Source: Janthinobacterium sp. PC23-8 (lineage in GTDB: Bacteria > Pseudomonadota > Gammaproteobacteria > Burkholderiales > Burkholderiaceae_D). Taken from it: 64,000 nt of DNA. Location of the stretch: assembly GCF_002250505.1 (NCBI RefSeq), contig NZ_NJGY01000002.1, forward strand, positions 648,183 through 712,182, given 5' to 3'. Position 1 is the first letter of the stretch; every line of letters starts with the position of its first letter. Both the position numbers and the translations under genes were made by a program. Below the pieces are notes generated by a model that was given only the letters and a program-made list of their open reading frames with translations, was not told the origin of the DNA and made no database searches. Shown piece after piece: positions 46,903-56,081 of the stretch.

Positions 46903-48702
46903 ATGAGCTCTCCCACACTGCGCCGCCTGCTGACGTCGACTTTACTGAGCCTGCTGGCCGCCTGCGGTGGCGGTGGTGGCGGCGACAGCCAGACCCCATC
47001 GGCGCAGCAACCGGTCGTGACGGTTCCGCCGCCGGCCACGCCGACGCCGACCACGCCCACCACGCCGGCCGATTCCGGTGCGGTCACGCCAACAGCCCCG
47101 GCGCCGGCACCGGTGGCGGCGCGTCAATTTACCCGCAAGGAAGCCTCGCGTTTCCTCGGCCGCGCCACCTTCGGGCCGAACATGGCAGCCATCGACGCGC
47201 TGGCCGCCAGCGACAGCGACGCCTGGTTCAAGGAGCAGTTCGCCAAACCGCAGACCTTGCACCGCGCTTATATCGACCAGTTGCTGGCGGCCCAGGCGGC
47301 CGGCGGCGCCAAGGTCAACTACACCGGTTTTTACGAGTCGTTCTGGCTGCAGGCGGTACGCGGCGAAGACCAGCTGCGCCAGCGCGTGGCGTTTGCGCTG
47401 TCGGAAATTTTCGTCATCTCGCTGCAGAATGAATCGGTCAGGGCGCAAGTGCGCGGCGCGGCCAGCTATGTCGACATGCTGGGCCAGCATGCTTTCGGCA
47501 ACTTCCGCAACCTGCTCGACGGCGTGGCCATGCACCCGATGATGGGACTGTATCTGTCGCACCTGCGCAACCAGAAGGAATCCGGCACGCGCACACCCGA
47601 CGAAAACTTCGCGCGCGAAGTGATGCAGCTGTTTTCCATCGGCCTTTACCAGCTCAACGCCGACGGCAGCGTGAAACTGTCCGGCGGCAAGCCGCTCGAC
47701 ACCTATGCGCGCGAGGACGTGAGCGGCCTGGCCAAGGTCTTCACGGGCCTGAGCTGGGCCGGCCCGGATCAGGCCAACAACCGCTTCAACGGCAGCGTCG
47801 CCGATCCCGACCGCGACTGGAAACCGATGCAGATGTATCCGGCCTTCCATTCAACCAGCGAAAAACGCTTCCTGGGCCAGACCATTTCCGGCGCCACCAG
47901 CGGCGAAGCCGACATCAAGCTGGCGCTCGACACCCTGTTCAACCATCCGAACGCGGCGCCCTTCTTCAGCCGCCAGCTGATACAGCGCCTGGTCACCAGC
48001 AACCCCAGCGCCGCCTATGTGGGCCGGGTGGCGGCCGTGTTTGCCAATAACGGCAAGGCCGTGCGCGGCGACATGCAGGCCATCGTGCGCGCCGTGCTGC
48101 TCGACAGCGAAGCGGTGGCCCTGGCCGGCAGCAGCCTGCGCACCGGCAAGCTGCGCGAACCCATGCTGCGCCTGGCCGGCTGGATGCGCGCCTTCGATGC
48201 CAAGGCCGCCACCGGCCGCTACCGCATCTATTACCTGGACGATCCCTTGAGCGGCCTCGCGCAAAGCCCCTTGAATTCGCCGTCGGTGTTCAATTTCTTC
48301 CGGCCGTCGTATGTGCCGCCCAATTCCGCCATCGCCGGTGCCGGCCTGGTGGCGCCTGAACTGCAGATCAGCTCCGAACCTTCGGTGACGGGCTACCTCA
48401 ATTTCATGCAAGATGCGATCAATTCGGGCGTGGCCGAAGGCCGTGAAGTCAAACCCGACTACACGCAGGAGCTGGCGCTGGCCGGCGACGCGGGCGCGCT
48501 GGTTGACCGGGTCGACCTGTTGCTGCTGCATGGCGCCATGGCGCCGCGCCTGCGCGGCCAGATCGTCGCCGCCGTCAACAGCATTGCGCTGCCCACGGCC
48601 ACCGCCAGCAACGCCACGCAGATCGCCAACGCGCAGGCGAACCGCGTCAAGCTGGCCATTTTCCTGGCCATGGCGTCGACCGACTACCTGGTGCAAAAGT
48701 AA
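46903..48702 (+). CDS. DUF1800-family exported lipoprotein
   Basis: 599 residues. A lipoprotein signal ends in LLSLLAACGGGGGG (lipidated Cys). A Pro/Thr/Ala-rich linker follows, then the DUF1800 core: EASRFLGRATFGPNMAAIDAL, FYESFWLQAVRGEDQLRQRVAFALSEIFVIS, DENFAREVMQLFSIGLYQLN and SPSVFNFFRPSYVPP. It is probably anchored outside the inner membrane or on the outer membrane. DUF1800 genes nearly always precede a DUF1501 gene, as here (12 bp gap). The biochemical role of the pair is not settled; secreted oxidoreductase or hydrolase roles have been suggested. Confidence 0.88.
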   Translation: MSSPTLRRLLTSTLLSLLAACGGGGGGDSQTPSAQQPVVTVPPPATPTPTTPTTPADSGAVTPTAPAPAPVAARQFTRKEASRFLGRATFGPNMAAIDALAASDSDAWFKEQFAKPQTLHRAYIDQLLAAQAAGGAKVNYTGFYESFWLQAVRGEDQLRQRVAFALSEIFVISLQNESVRAQVRGAASYVDMLGQHAFGNFRNLLDGVAMHPMMGLYLSHLRNQKESGTRTPDENFAREVMQLFSIGLYQLNADGSVKLSGGKPLDTYAREDVSGLAKVFTGLSWAGPDQANNRFNGSVADPDRDWKPMQMYPAFHSTSEKRFLGQTISGATSGEADIKLALDTLFNHPNAAPFFSRQLIQRLVTSNPSAAYVGRVAAVFANNGKAVRGDMQAIVRAVLLDSEAVALAGSSLRTGKLREPMLRLAGWMRAFDAKAATGRYRIYYLDDPLSGLAQSPLNSPSVFNFFRPSYVPPNSAIAGAGLVAPELQISSEPSVTGYLNFMQDAINSGVAEGREVKPDYTQELALAGDAGALVDRVDLLLLHGAMAPRLRGQIVAAVNSIALPTATASNATQIANAQANRVKLAIFLAMASTDYLVQK

Positions 48703-48714
48703 AAGGACCATGTC

Positions 48715-50157
48715 ATGACCATCAACGCTCCCCACTTTTCCCGCCGCCGCTTCCTCGGCTCCATGCTGACCCTGGCGGGCGGCAGCACCGCGCCGTTCGC
48801 GATGAACCTGGCCGCCATGGGCAATGCCGCCGCGCAATCGAGCGGCGACTACAAGGCCATGGTCTGCCTGTTCCTCAACGGCGGCAACGACGCCTTCAAT
48901 ATGGTGCTGCCGACCGACACCGGCTCATGGAATGAATACCTGCGCGTGCGCAACACCGGCGGCAACGATTCGATCCACCTGCCCGGCATCAACGACACTG
49001 GCGGGGTGCTGCCCATCGTGCCCGCCACTGCCCAGGCGGGCCGCAGCTTTGCCCTGCATCCCGGCCTTGGCCCCTTGAAAGAGCTGTTCGATGGCGGCCG
49101 CGCGGCCGTGGTGGCCAATGTCGGCACCCTGGTCCAGCCGACCACCCTGGCCCAGTACAAGGCGCGCAGCGTGGCGCTGCCGGCCAAGCTGTTTTCGCAC
49201 AACGACCAGCAATCGACGTGGCAGTCGGGCCAGCCCGAAGGCGCCAGCGTGGGCTGGGGCGGACGCCTGGGCGACCTGGCGGCGGCCGGCAATACCAACG
49301 CCATGTTTACCGCCATTTCGGCGGCCGGCAATACGGTGTTTCTCAGTGGCCGGCAGGTGCGCCAGTTCCAGGTGGGCCAGGCGGGCGCAGTGGCCATCCG
49401 CGGCGCCAGCGGCAACCTGTTCGGCACGGCGGCCGGTTCGACCGCCTTGCAAGCCATCCTGGCCGACGCTGGCGGCGACCTGATCGAGCAGGAGCAAAAA
49501 GCGGTGGTGCAGCGCGCCATCTCCAGCCAGGCCATCCTCAGCGGCGCCATGCTGGCCGCCGGCGCGGCCGGCGTGCCCAACCCCGGCAACTACATCAATC
49601 CGAACACGGGCCTGGCGGCGGCCAACCCGCTGGCGGTGCAATTGCAAACGGTGGCGCGCATCATCGGCGGGCGCGGCGCACTGGGGGCGAAGCGGCAAGT
49701 GTTTTTCGTCACCCTGGGCGGCTTCGATACGCATGACCTGCAAAAAATCCAGCAGGCCGACCTGATGGCCCGCCTGGCGCATGCGCTGGCCTATTTCGAC
49801 GCCACCCTGGCGACCCTGCAAGGGGCCGACCTGCGCCGCCAGGTAACGACCTTCACGGCGTCGGACTTTGGCCGCACCTATACCAGCAATGGCGACGGCA
49901 CCGACCATGGCTGGGGCGCGCACCACTTCGTGGTCGGCGGCGCCGTGCGCGGCCGCGATATCTACGGCGCCTTTCCCAGCGCCGGCCTCGGCCACGAACT
50001 CGATGTCGGTTCCGGCTCGCTGCTGCCGACGATTTCCGTCGACCAGTACGGCGCCACCCTGGCCAAATGGTTCGGCGTGCCCGACAGCCAGCTCGGCGAG
50101 GTGTTTCCCAACCTGGGCAATTTTACCCAGCGCGACCTGGGCTTCATGGGCGTCTAG
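48715..50157 (+). CDS. DUF1501-family Tat-exported protein
   Basis: 480 residues. It opens with a twin-arginine signal (HFSRRRFLGSMLTLAGGSTAPF), so it is exported folded. The core has MVCLFLNGGNDAFNMVLPTD, LFSHNDQQSTWQSG, FFVTLGGFDTHDLQ and the terminal TASDFGRTYTSNGDGTDHGWGAHHFVVGG. These resemble the metal-binding sets of the sulfatase/phosphatase-like fold. It forms an operon with the DUF1800 gene. The partner and substrate are unknown. Confidence 0.88.
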   Translation: MTINAPHFSRRRFLGSMLTLAGGSTAPFAMNLAAMGNAAAQSSGDYKAMVCLFLNGGNDAFNMVLPTDTGSWNEYLRVRNTGGNDSIHLPGINDTGGVLPIVPATAQAGRSFALHPGLGPLKELFDGGRAAVVANVGTLVQPTTLAQYKARSVALPAKLFSHNDQQSTWQSGQPEGASVGWGGRLGDLAAAGNTNAMFTAISAAGNTVFLSGRQVRQFQVGQAGAVAIRGASGNLFGTAAGSTALQAILADAGGDLIEQEQKAVVQRAISSQAILSGAMLAAGAAGVPNPGNYINPNTGLAAANPLAVQLQTVARIIGGRGALGAKRQVFFVTLGGFDTHDLQKIQQADLMARLAHALAYFDATLATLQGADLRRQVTTFTASDFGRTYTSNGDGTDHGWGAHHFVVGGAVRGRDIYGAFPSAGLGHELDVGSGSLLPTISVDQYGATLAKWFGVPDSQLGEVFPNLGNFTQRDLGFMGV

Positions 50158-50191
50158 TCCTTGCCACTGCCGGGCGCCACCTCGCGCCACC

Positions 50192-50356
50192 TCACTTCGA
50201 AGTGGCGCGCGAGACCGATATCATATAAGTCCAGGCGTACTCCATCAGTTGCGGCATGCCGGCCAGCGCAGGGCTGAGGCTCGCGCACAGGCAGGCGAAC
50301 CGCAGCAAGCGATCACCGATGCTGGTATTGACACTGCAGACTGACTTGCGGCTCAT
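50192..50356 (-). CDS. 54-residue small protein with strong ribosome site
   Basis: ATG 50356 is preceded by GAGGAGGAACGCC, among the best ribosome sites in the window. The product starts MSRKSVCSVNTSIGDR, has a hydrophobic Cys/Ala/Leu stretch (FACLCASLSPALAG) that may be a signal or membrane segment, and ends about 20 residues later. It is divergent from the Cpx-like genes, with two Cpx-type boxes in between. Its end overlaps a GCGCCAC/GTGGCGC hairpin after the DUF1501 gene. Confidence 0.5.
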   Translation of the reverse strand: MSRKSVCSVNTSIGDRLLRFACLCASLSPALAGMPQLMEYAWTYMISVSRATSK

Positions 50357-50450
50357 GGCGTTCCTCCTCAAAAAAAACCAGACTGATTGTCCGATGTTTC
50401 AATCAGCTTCCATTGTGCGGCGACGGCGTGTAAAGCGAGGTCAGCGCCAG

Positions 50451-50511
50451 GTAAAAACCTGTAAAGCAGTGTGAGCAACTGTGCCTGGGCAGCGATGTAA
50501 AAGCGGGTAAA
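50451..50511. promoter_or_regulatory. Two CpxR-type boxes (GTAAA-N5-GTAAA)
   Basis: Perfect matches to the CpxR box are at 50451-50465 and 50497-50511, with one more GTAAA half-site at 50430-50434. They lie 75-135 bp before the response-regulator ATG, which suggests autoregulation. They could also serve the divergent small gene. Confidence 0.7.
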
Positions 50512-50585
50512 ACGACGGCGCAGCCGTGGCCGCTACTGCTATCATGATGGGCCCTATCGGCGCACATCAGGAAGAACGTACACGC

Positions 50586-51275
50586 ATGAGCAAGGTATTG
50601 TTAATCGACGACGACATCGAACTGGTCGGCATGTTCCAGGAATACCTGGAGCAGGAAGGTTTTGAAGCGAAAGCCGTGCACGACGGCGAACGGGGCGCCG
50701 CCGAAGCGCTGACGGGCCAATACGCCATCGCCATCCTCGACGTGATGATGCCGCGCATGAATGGCCTGGAAACCCTGCGCCGCATCCGCGCCGGCAGCCG
50801 TTTGCCGATCCTGATGCTGACCGCGCGCGGCGACGATACCGACCGCATCGTCGGCCTGGAACTGGGCGCCGACGATTACGTCACCAAACCGTGCACGCCG
50901 CGCGAGCTGACGGCCCGCATCCGCGCCATCCTGCGCCGCTCGCAGGCCTTGCCGCATGACGCCTCGGCCAGCGCGCCCCTGATCGTGGGCAAGCTGACGA
51001 TGTGGCCGGAACAGCGGCGCACCGCCTGGGACGGGGTGCAGCTGGAATTGACGAGCACGGAATTCAATTTGCTGGAAGTGCTGGTGCACAATGCCGGCAA
51101 ACCCGTGAGCAAGAATCAATTGTCCGAACTGGGACTGGGCCGGCCGATGGCCCGCTTCGACCGCAATATCGACGTGCACCTGAGCAGCCTGCGCCGCAAA
51201 CTCGGCAGCCTGGACGATGGCCGCTCCTGCCTGCAGACCGTCTACCGGCTCGGCTACCAACTGATCAAGGAATAA
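50586..51275 (+). CDS. cpxR: CpxR-like OmpR-family response regulator
   Basis: 229 residues from ATG 50586; upstream in-frame codons are not conserved. The receiver domain has the acidic pair in LLIDDD, the phosphoacceptor Asp52 in AIAILDVMMPRMNG, the Thr in MLTARGDD and the Lys in YVTKPCTPREL. The winged helix has LELTSTEFNLLEVLV and the recognition region RPMARFDRNIDVHLSSLRRKLG, which resembles CpxR (FDRxIDxHxSxLRRKL). It should bind the GTAAA-N5-GTAAA boxes just upstream. The kinase gene follows by 2 bp. Confidence 0.85.
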   Translation: MSKVLLIDDDIELVGMFQEYLEQEGFEAKAVHDGERGAAEALTGQYAIAILDVMMPRMNGLETLRRIRAGSRLPILMLTARGDDTDRIVGLELGADDYVTKPCTPRELTARIRAILRRSQALPHDASASAPLIVGKLTMWPEQRRTAWDGVQLELTSTEFNLLEVLVHNAGKPVSKNQLSELGLGRPMARFDRNIDVHLSSLRRKLGSLDDGRSCLQTVYRLGYQLIKE

Positions 51276-51277
51276 GC

Positions 51278-52744
51278 GTGGGCCGTCTGTTCTGGAAGTT
51301 TTTCCTTTGCATATTACTGGCGCAGGTCACCGCCACCATCGGTATCGGCGGCACGTTCTGGCTGAAAAGCCGCGCCGCACAGCAGGCGCGGGCGCAGGAA
51401 ATCGATACCAGCCCTCCTGCGCAAATGGCCATCGAAGCGGCCACCGCCACGCTGGAAGCGGGCGGCAGCAAGGCGCTGCGCCAGTTTATCGGCAAGCTCG
51501 AGCGCATGCGCGTGATGGCCGTCGACAAGCAGGGCCGCGAGCTGATGGGCCGCCCGGTGCAGCCGGCCGTCCTGGCCAAGGCGCGCGCGCTGCTGGCCCA
51601 GGACCAGCCGCGCCCGGTCGTGCGCGAAGTCACCGGCGGCGATGGCGTGCGCTATCTGCTGTTCCTGCCCTATTCCGAGCATTTCCGCAGTGCCGAGACC
51701 ACCGCCGCGCGCGCCACCCTGAACGCCATGAGCATGGCGGGCGAGCGCATGCCGCCAGCGCCTCGCATGGATGGGCCTGGCCAGCAAACCGGCATGAACA
51801 AACCGCCGCGCCTGGACAGCCCCTACCGCACCTTTATTCCGATTATCGCTGCCACCGTGGCCAGCCTGCTGTTTGCGTTTTTGCTGGCCTGGTATTTTTC
51901 GCGCCCCATCCGCGACTTGCGCGCCGCCTTCGAGGCGGCGTCTGGCGGCGACCTGGCGCCGCGTTTCCAGGCGGCCGCCAGGCGCGGCGATGAACTGACC
52001 GACCTGGGCCGCGATTTCGACCGCATGACGGGCCGCTTGCGCTGCCTGATGGATAGCCAGACGCGGCTGCTGCACGATGTCTCGCACGAACTGCGCTCGC
52101 CGCTGGCGCGCCTGCAGGCCGCCATCGGCCTGGCCCACCAGCAACCCGACAAGCTGGCCGCCTCGATGGAGCGCATCGAACGTGAAAGCGTGCGCATGGA
52201 CAAGCTGGTCGGCGAACTGCTGACGCTGTCGCGCCTGGAAGCGGGCGCCGTCAACCCGCTCAACGAAGACTTCTGCATCGCCGATTTGCTGCACGATATC
52301 GTCGAGGACGCCCGCTTCGAAGCCCAGGCCGATGGCCGCCAGATCGGCATTACCGTCAGCGCCGACGCCGATATCGCCAGCGCCACCGTCAATGGCCAAC
52401 CCGAACTGCTGGGGCGTGCGGTGGAAAACGTGGTGCGCAACGCCATCAAGCATAGCCCGGATGCAGGTGTGGTCAGCGTGGTGCTGTCGCGCCATGACGC
52501 AGGCCGGCAAGTCCATGTGACCGTGCTCGACCATGGCCCCGGCGTGGCCGAAGCCGATCTGCTCACCATTTTCGAGCCGTTCTTCCGCGCCAGCACTACG
52601 CAAAAATCGACCGATGGGCACGGCCTGGGCCTGGCGATTGCCCAGCATGTGCTCAAGGGCCACGGCGGCGCCATCGTCGCGCGCAACCGCAGCAGTGGCG
52701 GCCTGTGCGTGGAAATCAGCCTACCTAGCAGACAGCCGGCCTGA
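51278..52744 (+). CDS. cpxA: CpxA-like sensor histidine kinase
   Basis: 488 residues from GTG 51278. Helix 1 is FFLCILLAQVTATIGIGGTF. A periplasmic sensor of about 150 residues follows, with a Met/Pro-rich end (RMPPAPRMDGPGQQTGM), then helix 2 (FIPIIAATVASLLFAFLLAWYF). A HAMP linker leads to HisKA with His270 in LLHDVSHELRSPLARLQ. The ATPase has N-box VVRNAIKHSP, G1 LDHGPGV and G2 GHGLGLAIA. It should sense envelope stress and phosphorylate the CpxR-like partner encoded 2 bp upstream. Confidence 0.85.
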   Translation: MGRLFWKFFLCILLAQVTATIGIGGTFWLKSRAAQQARAQEIDTSPPAQMAIEAATATLEAGGSKALRQFIGKLERMRVMAVDKQGRELMGRPVQPAVLAKARALLAQDQPRPVVREVTGGDGVRYLLFLPYSEHFRSAETTAARATLNAMSMAGERMPPAPRMDGPGQQTGMNKPPRLDSPYRTFIPIIAATVASLLFAFLLAWYFSRPIRDLRAAFEAASGGDLAPRFQAAARRGDELTDLGRDFDRMTGRLRCLMDSQTRLLHDVSHELRSPLARLQAAIGLAHQQPDKLAASMERIERESVRMDKLVGELLTLSRLEAGAVNPLNEDFCIADLLHDIVEDARFEAQADGRQIGITVSADADIASATVNGQPELLGRAVENVVRNAIKHSPDAGVVSVVLSRHDAGRQVHVTVLDHGPGVAEADLLTIFEPFFRASTTQKSTDGHGLGLAIAQHVLKGHGGAIVARNRSSGGLCVEISLPSRQPA

Positions 52745-52754
52745 GAGGCAACCG

Positions 52755-53135
52755 TTACGCCTGGGTGTCGATAACGCTGCCCAGGGTCGAAGTGGCCGAG
52801 CGCGCTGGGCTGCTGCTCGTGTCCGCGCTGCTGCTTGTGGCCGCGCTGCTGGCGGCCTTGCTGTCCTGCTTTTGCTGAGCCTGCAGGGCGGCCGCCGCCT
52901 GCAGTTGCGCGATCAGCGCCTGCAGCAACTGTATCTGCTGCGCCAGCTGCTTCTGCATCTTTTTCGACGCTTCCGTCTGCTCGCCCTTCTGCGACTCCTT
53001 CAGTTGCTGTTGCGCGTACGTGATCTGCTCTTGCAGCTCGGCGATCTGCTTGACGCTACTGGAGCCGCCGCTACTGGAGCCGCCGCTGCTGGCAGCCACG
53101 CTCACCGCACTGCCCGGACCGATTGGCGATACCAT
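52755..53135 (-). CDS. FlxA-like coiled-coil protein
   Basis: 126 residues. A Ser/Gly-rich start precedes a Gln-rich coiled coil at about 28-95 (VKQIAELQEQITYAQQQLKES, then KKMQKQLAQQIQLLQALIAQLQAA) and a Ser/Thr-rich tail. This matches the FlxA-like family. E. coli FlxA depends on the flagellar sigma factor, but no convincing sigma-28 promoter was found here. It is convergent with the kinase gene, ending 10 bp after it. The role is unknown. Confidence 0.72.
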   Translation of the reverse strand: MVSPIGPGSAVSVAASSGGSSSGGSSSVKQIAELQEQITYAQQQLKESQKGEQTEASKKMQKQLAQQIQLLQALIAQLQAAAALQAQQKQDSKAASSAATSSSADTSSSPARSATSTLGSVIDTQA

Positions 53136-53297
53136 GATGATTGTCTTTCGTCTGTGTCGATACCATCATTATCGCAAAGTTTGCTATAGATAAACAGGCA
53201 CACAGGTATAGACAGGTAAAGGACGCCTGTGCAATTGCCCACGCGCGCTGCTGAAAACTGGCACACTGGCGTATTTACCGCGTAAAGACCGCCAACC

Positions 53298-54524
53298 ATG
53301 ACGCCCATGCTACCCGCCCTGCCCGATTTCCTGCCCCGTCCGCGCTTCGGCGTGATCGAGTATCCCGTACACCATCTGCGCGGCGGCACCTCGACCGGGC
53401 TGGTGCTGCACGCGCGCAGCGTGCCGGAAGATCCGCTGTTGCGCGACGAATTGCTGCGCCACCTGATGGGCGTGCCGCAACTCGGGCGCCAGAGCGGCAA
53501 CCGGCAGGTCACGGGCCTCGGTCGCGGCACGCCGACCAGCAACAAGGTCTTCCTGGTGGACGTCGAGCAGCATGAGGGCCGGCCGCGCCTGGTCAGCACG
53601 CTGGCGCAACTGGCCAGCGACCATGGCGAGATCGACTGGAGCGTGAACTGCGGCAATATGTCGTCCAGCCTGCAACTGTGGGGCCTGGACACGGGCGTGA
53701 TCGAAGCGCCGGCCATCGGCATGCATGAAGTCGCTATCCGCAATACCAATACGGGCGTGGTCACCACCTCGCGCATGACGCGGCGGGCGGACGGCAGCTT
53801 TGCCGATGCGGCCATTCCCGGCGTGCAAGGCCAGTTTCCCGCCGTCGACCTGTTCCTGCACCAGCCGGTGGGCAACAAGACCGGCAAGCTGTTGCCGACC
53901 GGTGCGGCGCGCGATAGCGTGCTCGGCTATACCGTCTCGTGCGTCGATGTGGCCGTGCCGATGGTGATCGCGCTGGCCAGCGAGTTCGGCAAGACGGCCC
54001 AGGAATCGATCCGCGAACTGGAACTCGATGCCGACTTCATGCAAGCGATACGCCGCCTGTGGAGCCAGGCGGGATTATCGATGGGGCTGAAGAACCGCGA
54101 TGGTGGTTTGATGACGCTGGCAGAGCTCGAGCGCAGCGAGACGATACCGAAGTTCTGCATTGTCGGCCCGGCTGCAGCAGGCGGCAATATTGCGGTGCGT
54201 TATTTTACGCCACAGGCGGGCCATGCTTCGCTGGCGGTATCGGGTGGCTGCTGCCTGGCGGCCGCTTGCCTGATTCCGGGCACGGTGGCGCATGAGCTCG
54301 CGCAAGGCCTGGCAACGGTGGGAACGCAGTATGCCGATCATGCGGTCGGCATCGAGAACCCGGCTGGCGTGCTGGACACCACCATCGTGGCGCGCCAGCA
54401 AGACGGACAGCTCGCCATCGATAGCGCCGCCTACCGGCGCAGCGCGCAAATATTGCTGCGCGGGCATATGCCGCTCTACCAGGCGTCGCCGGAACTGGCG
54501 GCCTGGCTGATGCGGCTCAAATAA
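53298..54524 (+). CDS. PrpF-family isomerase (2-methylaconitate or oxalomesaconate type)
   Basis: 408 residues. PrpF-family marks are HHLRGGTSTGLVLHA, GVPQLGRQSGNRQVTGLGRGTPTSNKVFLV, IDWSVNCGNMSSSLQLW (active-site Cys in NCGN) and FTPQAGHASLAVSGGCCLAAACLIPGT. The two-domain fold is like that of diaminopimelate epimerase. Enzymes of the family shift a double bond or cis-trans form in tricarboxylates such as 2-methylaconitate or 4-oxalomesaconate. No prpB, prpC, prpD or gallate genes are in the window, so the substrate is open. A TTTAC-N3-GTAAA inverted repeat lies just before the start (53274-53286). Confidence 0.87.
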   Translation: MTPMLPALPDFLPRPRFGVIEYPVHHLRGGTSTGLVLHARSVPEDPLLRDELLRHLMGVPQLGRQSGNRQVTGLGRGTPTSNKVFLVDVEQHEGRPRLVSTLAQLASDHGEIDWSVNCGNMSSSLQLWGLDTGVIEAPAIGMHEVAIRNTNTGVVTTSRMTRRADGSFADAAIPGVQGQFPAVDLFLHQPVGNKTGKLLPTGAARDSVLGYTVSCVDVAVPMVIALASEFGKTAQESIRELELDADFMQAIRRLWSQAGLSMGLKNRDGGLMTLAELERSETIPKFCIVGPAAAGGNIAVRYFTPQAGHASLAVSGGCCLAAACLIPGTVAHELAQGLATVGTQYADHAVGIENPAGVLDTTIVARQQDGQLAIDSAAYRRSAQILLRGHMPLYQASPELAAWLMRLK

Positions 54525-54527
54525 GAC

Positions 54528-55094
54528 TCAAGCCTTGGGCAGCGTGACGCCGCTTTGCCCCTGGTACTTGCCGTCGCGGTCCTTGTACGAGGTTTCGCAC
54601 ACTTCGTCGCTTTCAAAGAACAGCACTTGCGCGCAGCCTTCGCCGGCGTAGATCTTGGCTGGCAGCGGGGTCGTGTTGGAAAACTCCAGGGTTACATAGC
54701 CTTCCCATTCCGGTTCGAACGGGGTGACGTTGACGATAATGCCGCAGCGCGCGTAGGTCGACTTGCCCAGGCAAATCGTCAGCACGCTGCGCGGAATGCG
54801 GAAGTACTCGATGGTGCGGGCCAGCGCGAACGAGTTCGGCGGAATGATGCAGACATCGCTTTTGACATCGACAAACGAATTCGAATCGAAGTTTTTCGGA
54901 TCGACGATGGTGCTGTTGATATTGGTAAAAATCTTGAATTCGTCGGCGCAGCGGATGTCATAGCCATACGACGAGGTACCGTAGGAAATGACCTTGCGGC
55001 CATCGACGGCGCGCACCTGCTGGGGTTCGAACGGCTCGATCATGCCCGTTTGCTCCGCCATGCGGCGTATCCATTTATCGCTTTTAATCGTCAT
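54528..55094 (-). CDS. dcd: dCTP deaminase
   Basis: 188 residues, the normal length. It converts dCTP to dUTP to feed dTMP synthesis. The signature stretches are [55 protein letters not shown] and the catalytic [24 protein letters not shown]. The enzyme forms a cytosolic trimer with a dUTPase-like fold. It converges with the PrpF gene (3 bp apart). It works in the same pathway as thyA elsewhere in the window, although the genes are not linked. Confidence 0.96.
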   Translation of the reverse strand: MTIKSDKWIRRMAEQTGMIEPFEPQQVRAVDGRKVISYGTSSYGYDIRCADEFKIFTNINSTIVDPKNFDSNSFVDVKSDVCIIPPNSFALARTIEYFRIPRSVLTICLGKSTYARCGIIVNVTPFEPEWEGYVTLEFSNTTPLPAKIYAGEGCAQVLFFESDEVCETSYKDRDGKYQGQSGVTLPKA

Positions 55095-55219
55095 CGCTGG
55101 GGCATCTTTCTAGAATATCGAAATGGCTGGGGCGCGCAAGCCGTGCAGCTGCGGCCCGAATGGCAGGATTTTACGCGAAATCGCGCCTGCTTTGGCCCCT
55201 TGCCGCCGAAATTGATTGC

Positions 55220-56023
55220 CTAAGCCTGCCGCGCCAGCAGGGCCGTGATCATCTCATGCACCGCCCGCGCCGTCAGCTCGGGCGCTTCCATCGGAAACAG
55301 GTGGCCGCCCGGCACTTGCCGGAAAAACCTGCCCACCAGTTTTCTGGTCGCCGCCAGCCCCGCCTGACGACATTCCCTTGACTCGCTGCCGCCGATAAAG
55401 CCCACCGGCACCGGCACGCCATTTTTTACCAGCGCGCCCACATGGTGCGGCAAACCCCGGTAGACCTCGGTTTCCACCTCGCGCGTAAAGCGCAGCTGCA
55501 CGCCGTCCGGATGCGGCGCCATGCCACTGTCGATATAGTCGCGCAGCACTTGCGGCGCCCAGATGGAAAACATCTGCTTGGCGGCAAAGTGGTCGTGCGC
55601 CGCCTGTGCGTCCGGCCACACTGCGCGGCGCCGGGCGGAAAAGCGCGCCGGCGAAAAACGCTCGCCAAGCGACGTGTTCCTGGCCAGGCGCACCAGCATG
55701 GCGCGCCAGCCGGCCACCACGGGCGAGTCGAGCAGGACCACGCAGCGCACCAGGTCGGGCCGGGCCTTGGCCGCCATCACGGCAAGCATGCCCCCCAGCG
55801 AATGGCCGACCAGGATCACGGGCGCGCTGTAGCGCCGTTCCAGGTCATCGACCAGTTCGCGCACCAGCGCGGGCCAGCCGGCCGTGACCGGGTAGCGCGG
55901 ATCGTGGCCATGCATGTCCAGCGCCTGTACCTGGTAGTGCTGTTGCAGGAGGGAAAACAGCTTGCGATAGGTGCCGGCAGGGTAACTGTTGGCGTGGGCA
56001 AAGTGGAGCTGCGGCAGTGTCAT
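55220..56023 (-). CDS. Alpha/beta hydrolase
   Basis: 267 residues. The sequence opens LHFAHANSYPAGTYRKLFSLL (oxyanion HAN-type loop). The nucleophile elbow is LVGHSLGGMLAVMAA (Ser in GHSLG), the acid is likely near VGFIGGSES, and the base His is in VPGGHLFPMEAP. No signal peptide, so it is cytosolic. Single-domain esterases of this kind act on many esters and the substrate is not evident. The gap to the HAD gene upstream is 58 bp on the same strand, so they may be cotranscribed. Confidence 0.87.
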   Translation of the reverse strand: MTLPQLHFAHANSYPAGTYRKLFSLLQQHYQVQALDMHGHDPRYPVTAGWPALVRELVDDLERRYSAPVILVGHSLGGMLAVMAAKARPDLVRCVVLLDSPVVAGWRAMLVRLARNTSLGERFSPARFSARRRAVWPDAQAAHDHFAAKQMFSIWAPQVLRDYIDSGMAPHPDGVQLRFTREVETEVYRGLPHHVGALVKNGVPVPVGFIGGSESRECRQAGLAATRKLVGRFFRQVPGGHLFPMEAPELTARAVHEMITALLARQA

Positions 56024-56081
56024 GGCGAGTTTCTGGCTGGCTGGGCGATGAATGATTGTACTGGCAGCCCGGCAAACAGCA

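Noticed and set aside
53160..53200. A sigma-28 promoter for the FlxA-like gene
   Set aside because: A GCGATAA half matches, but the required TAAA element is absent at the right distance.
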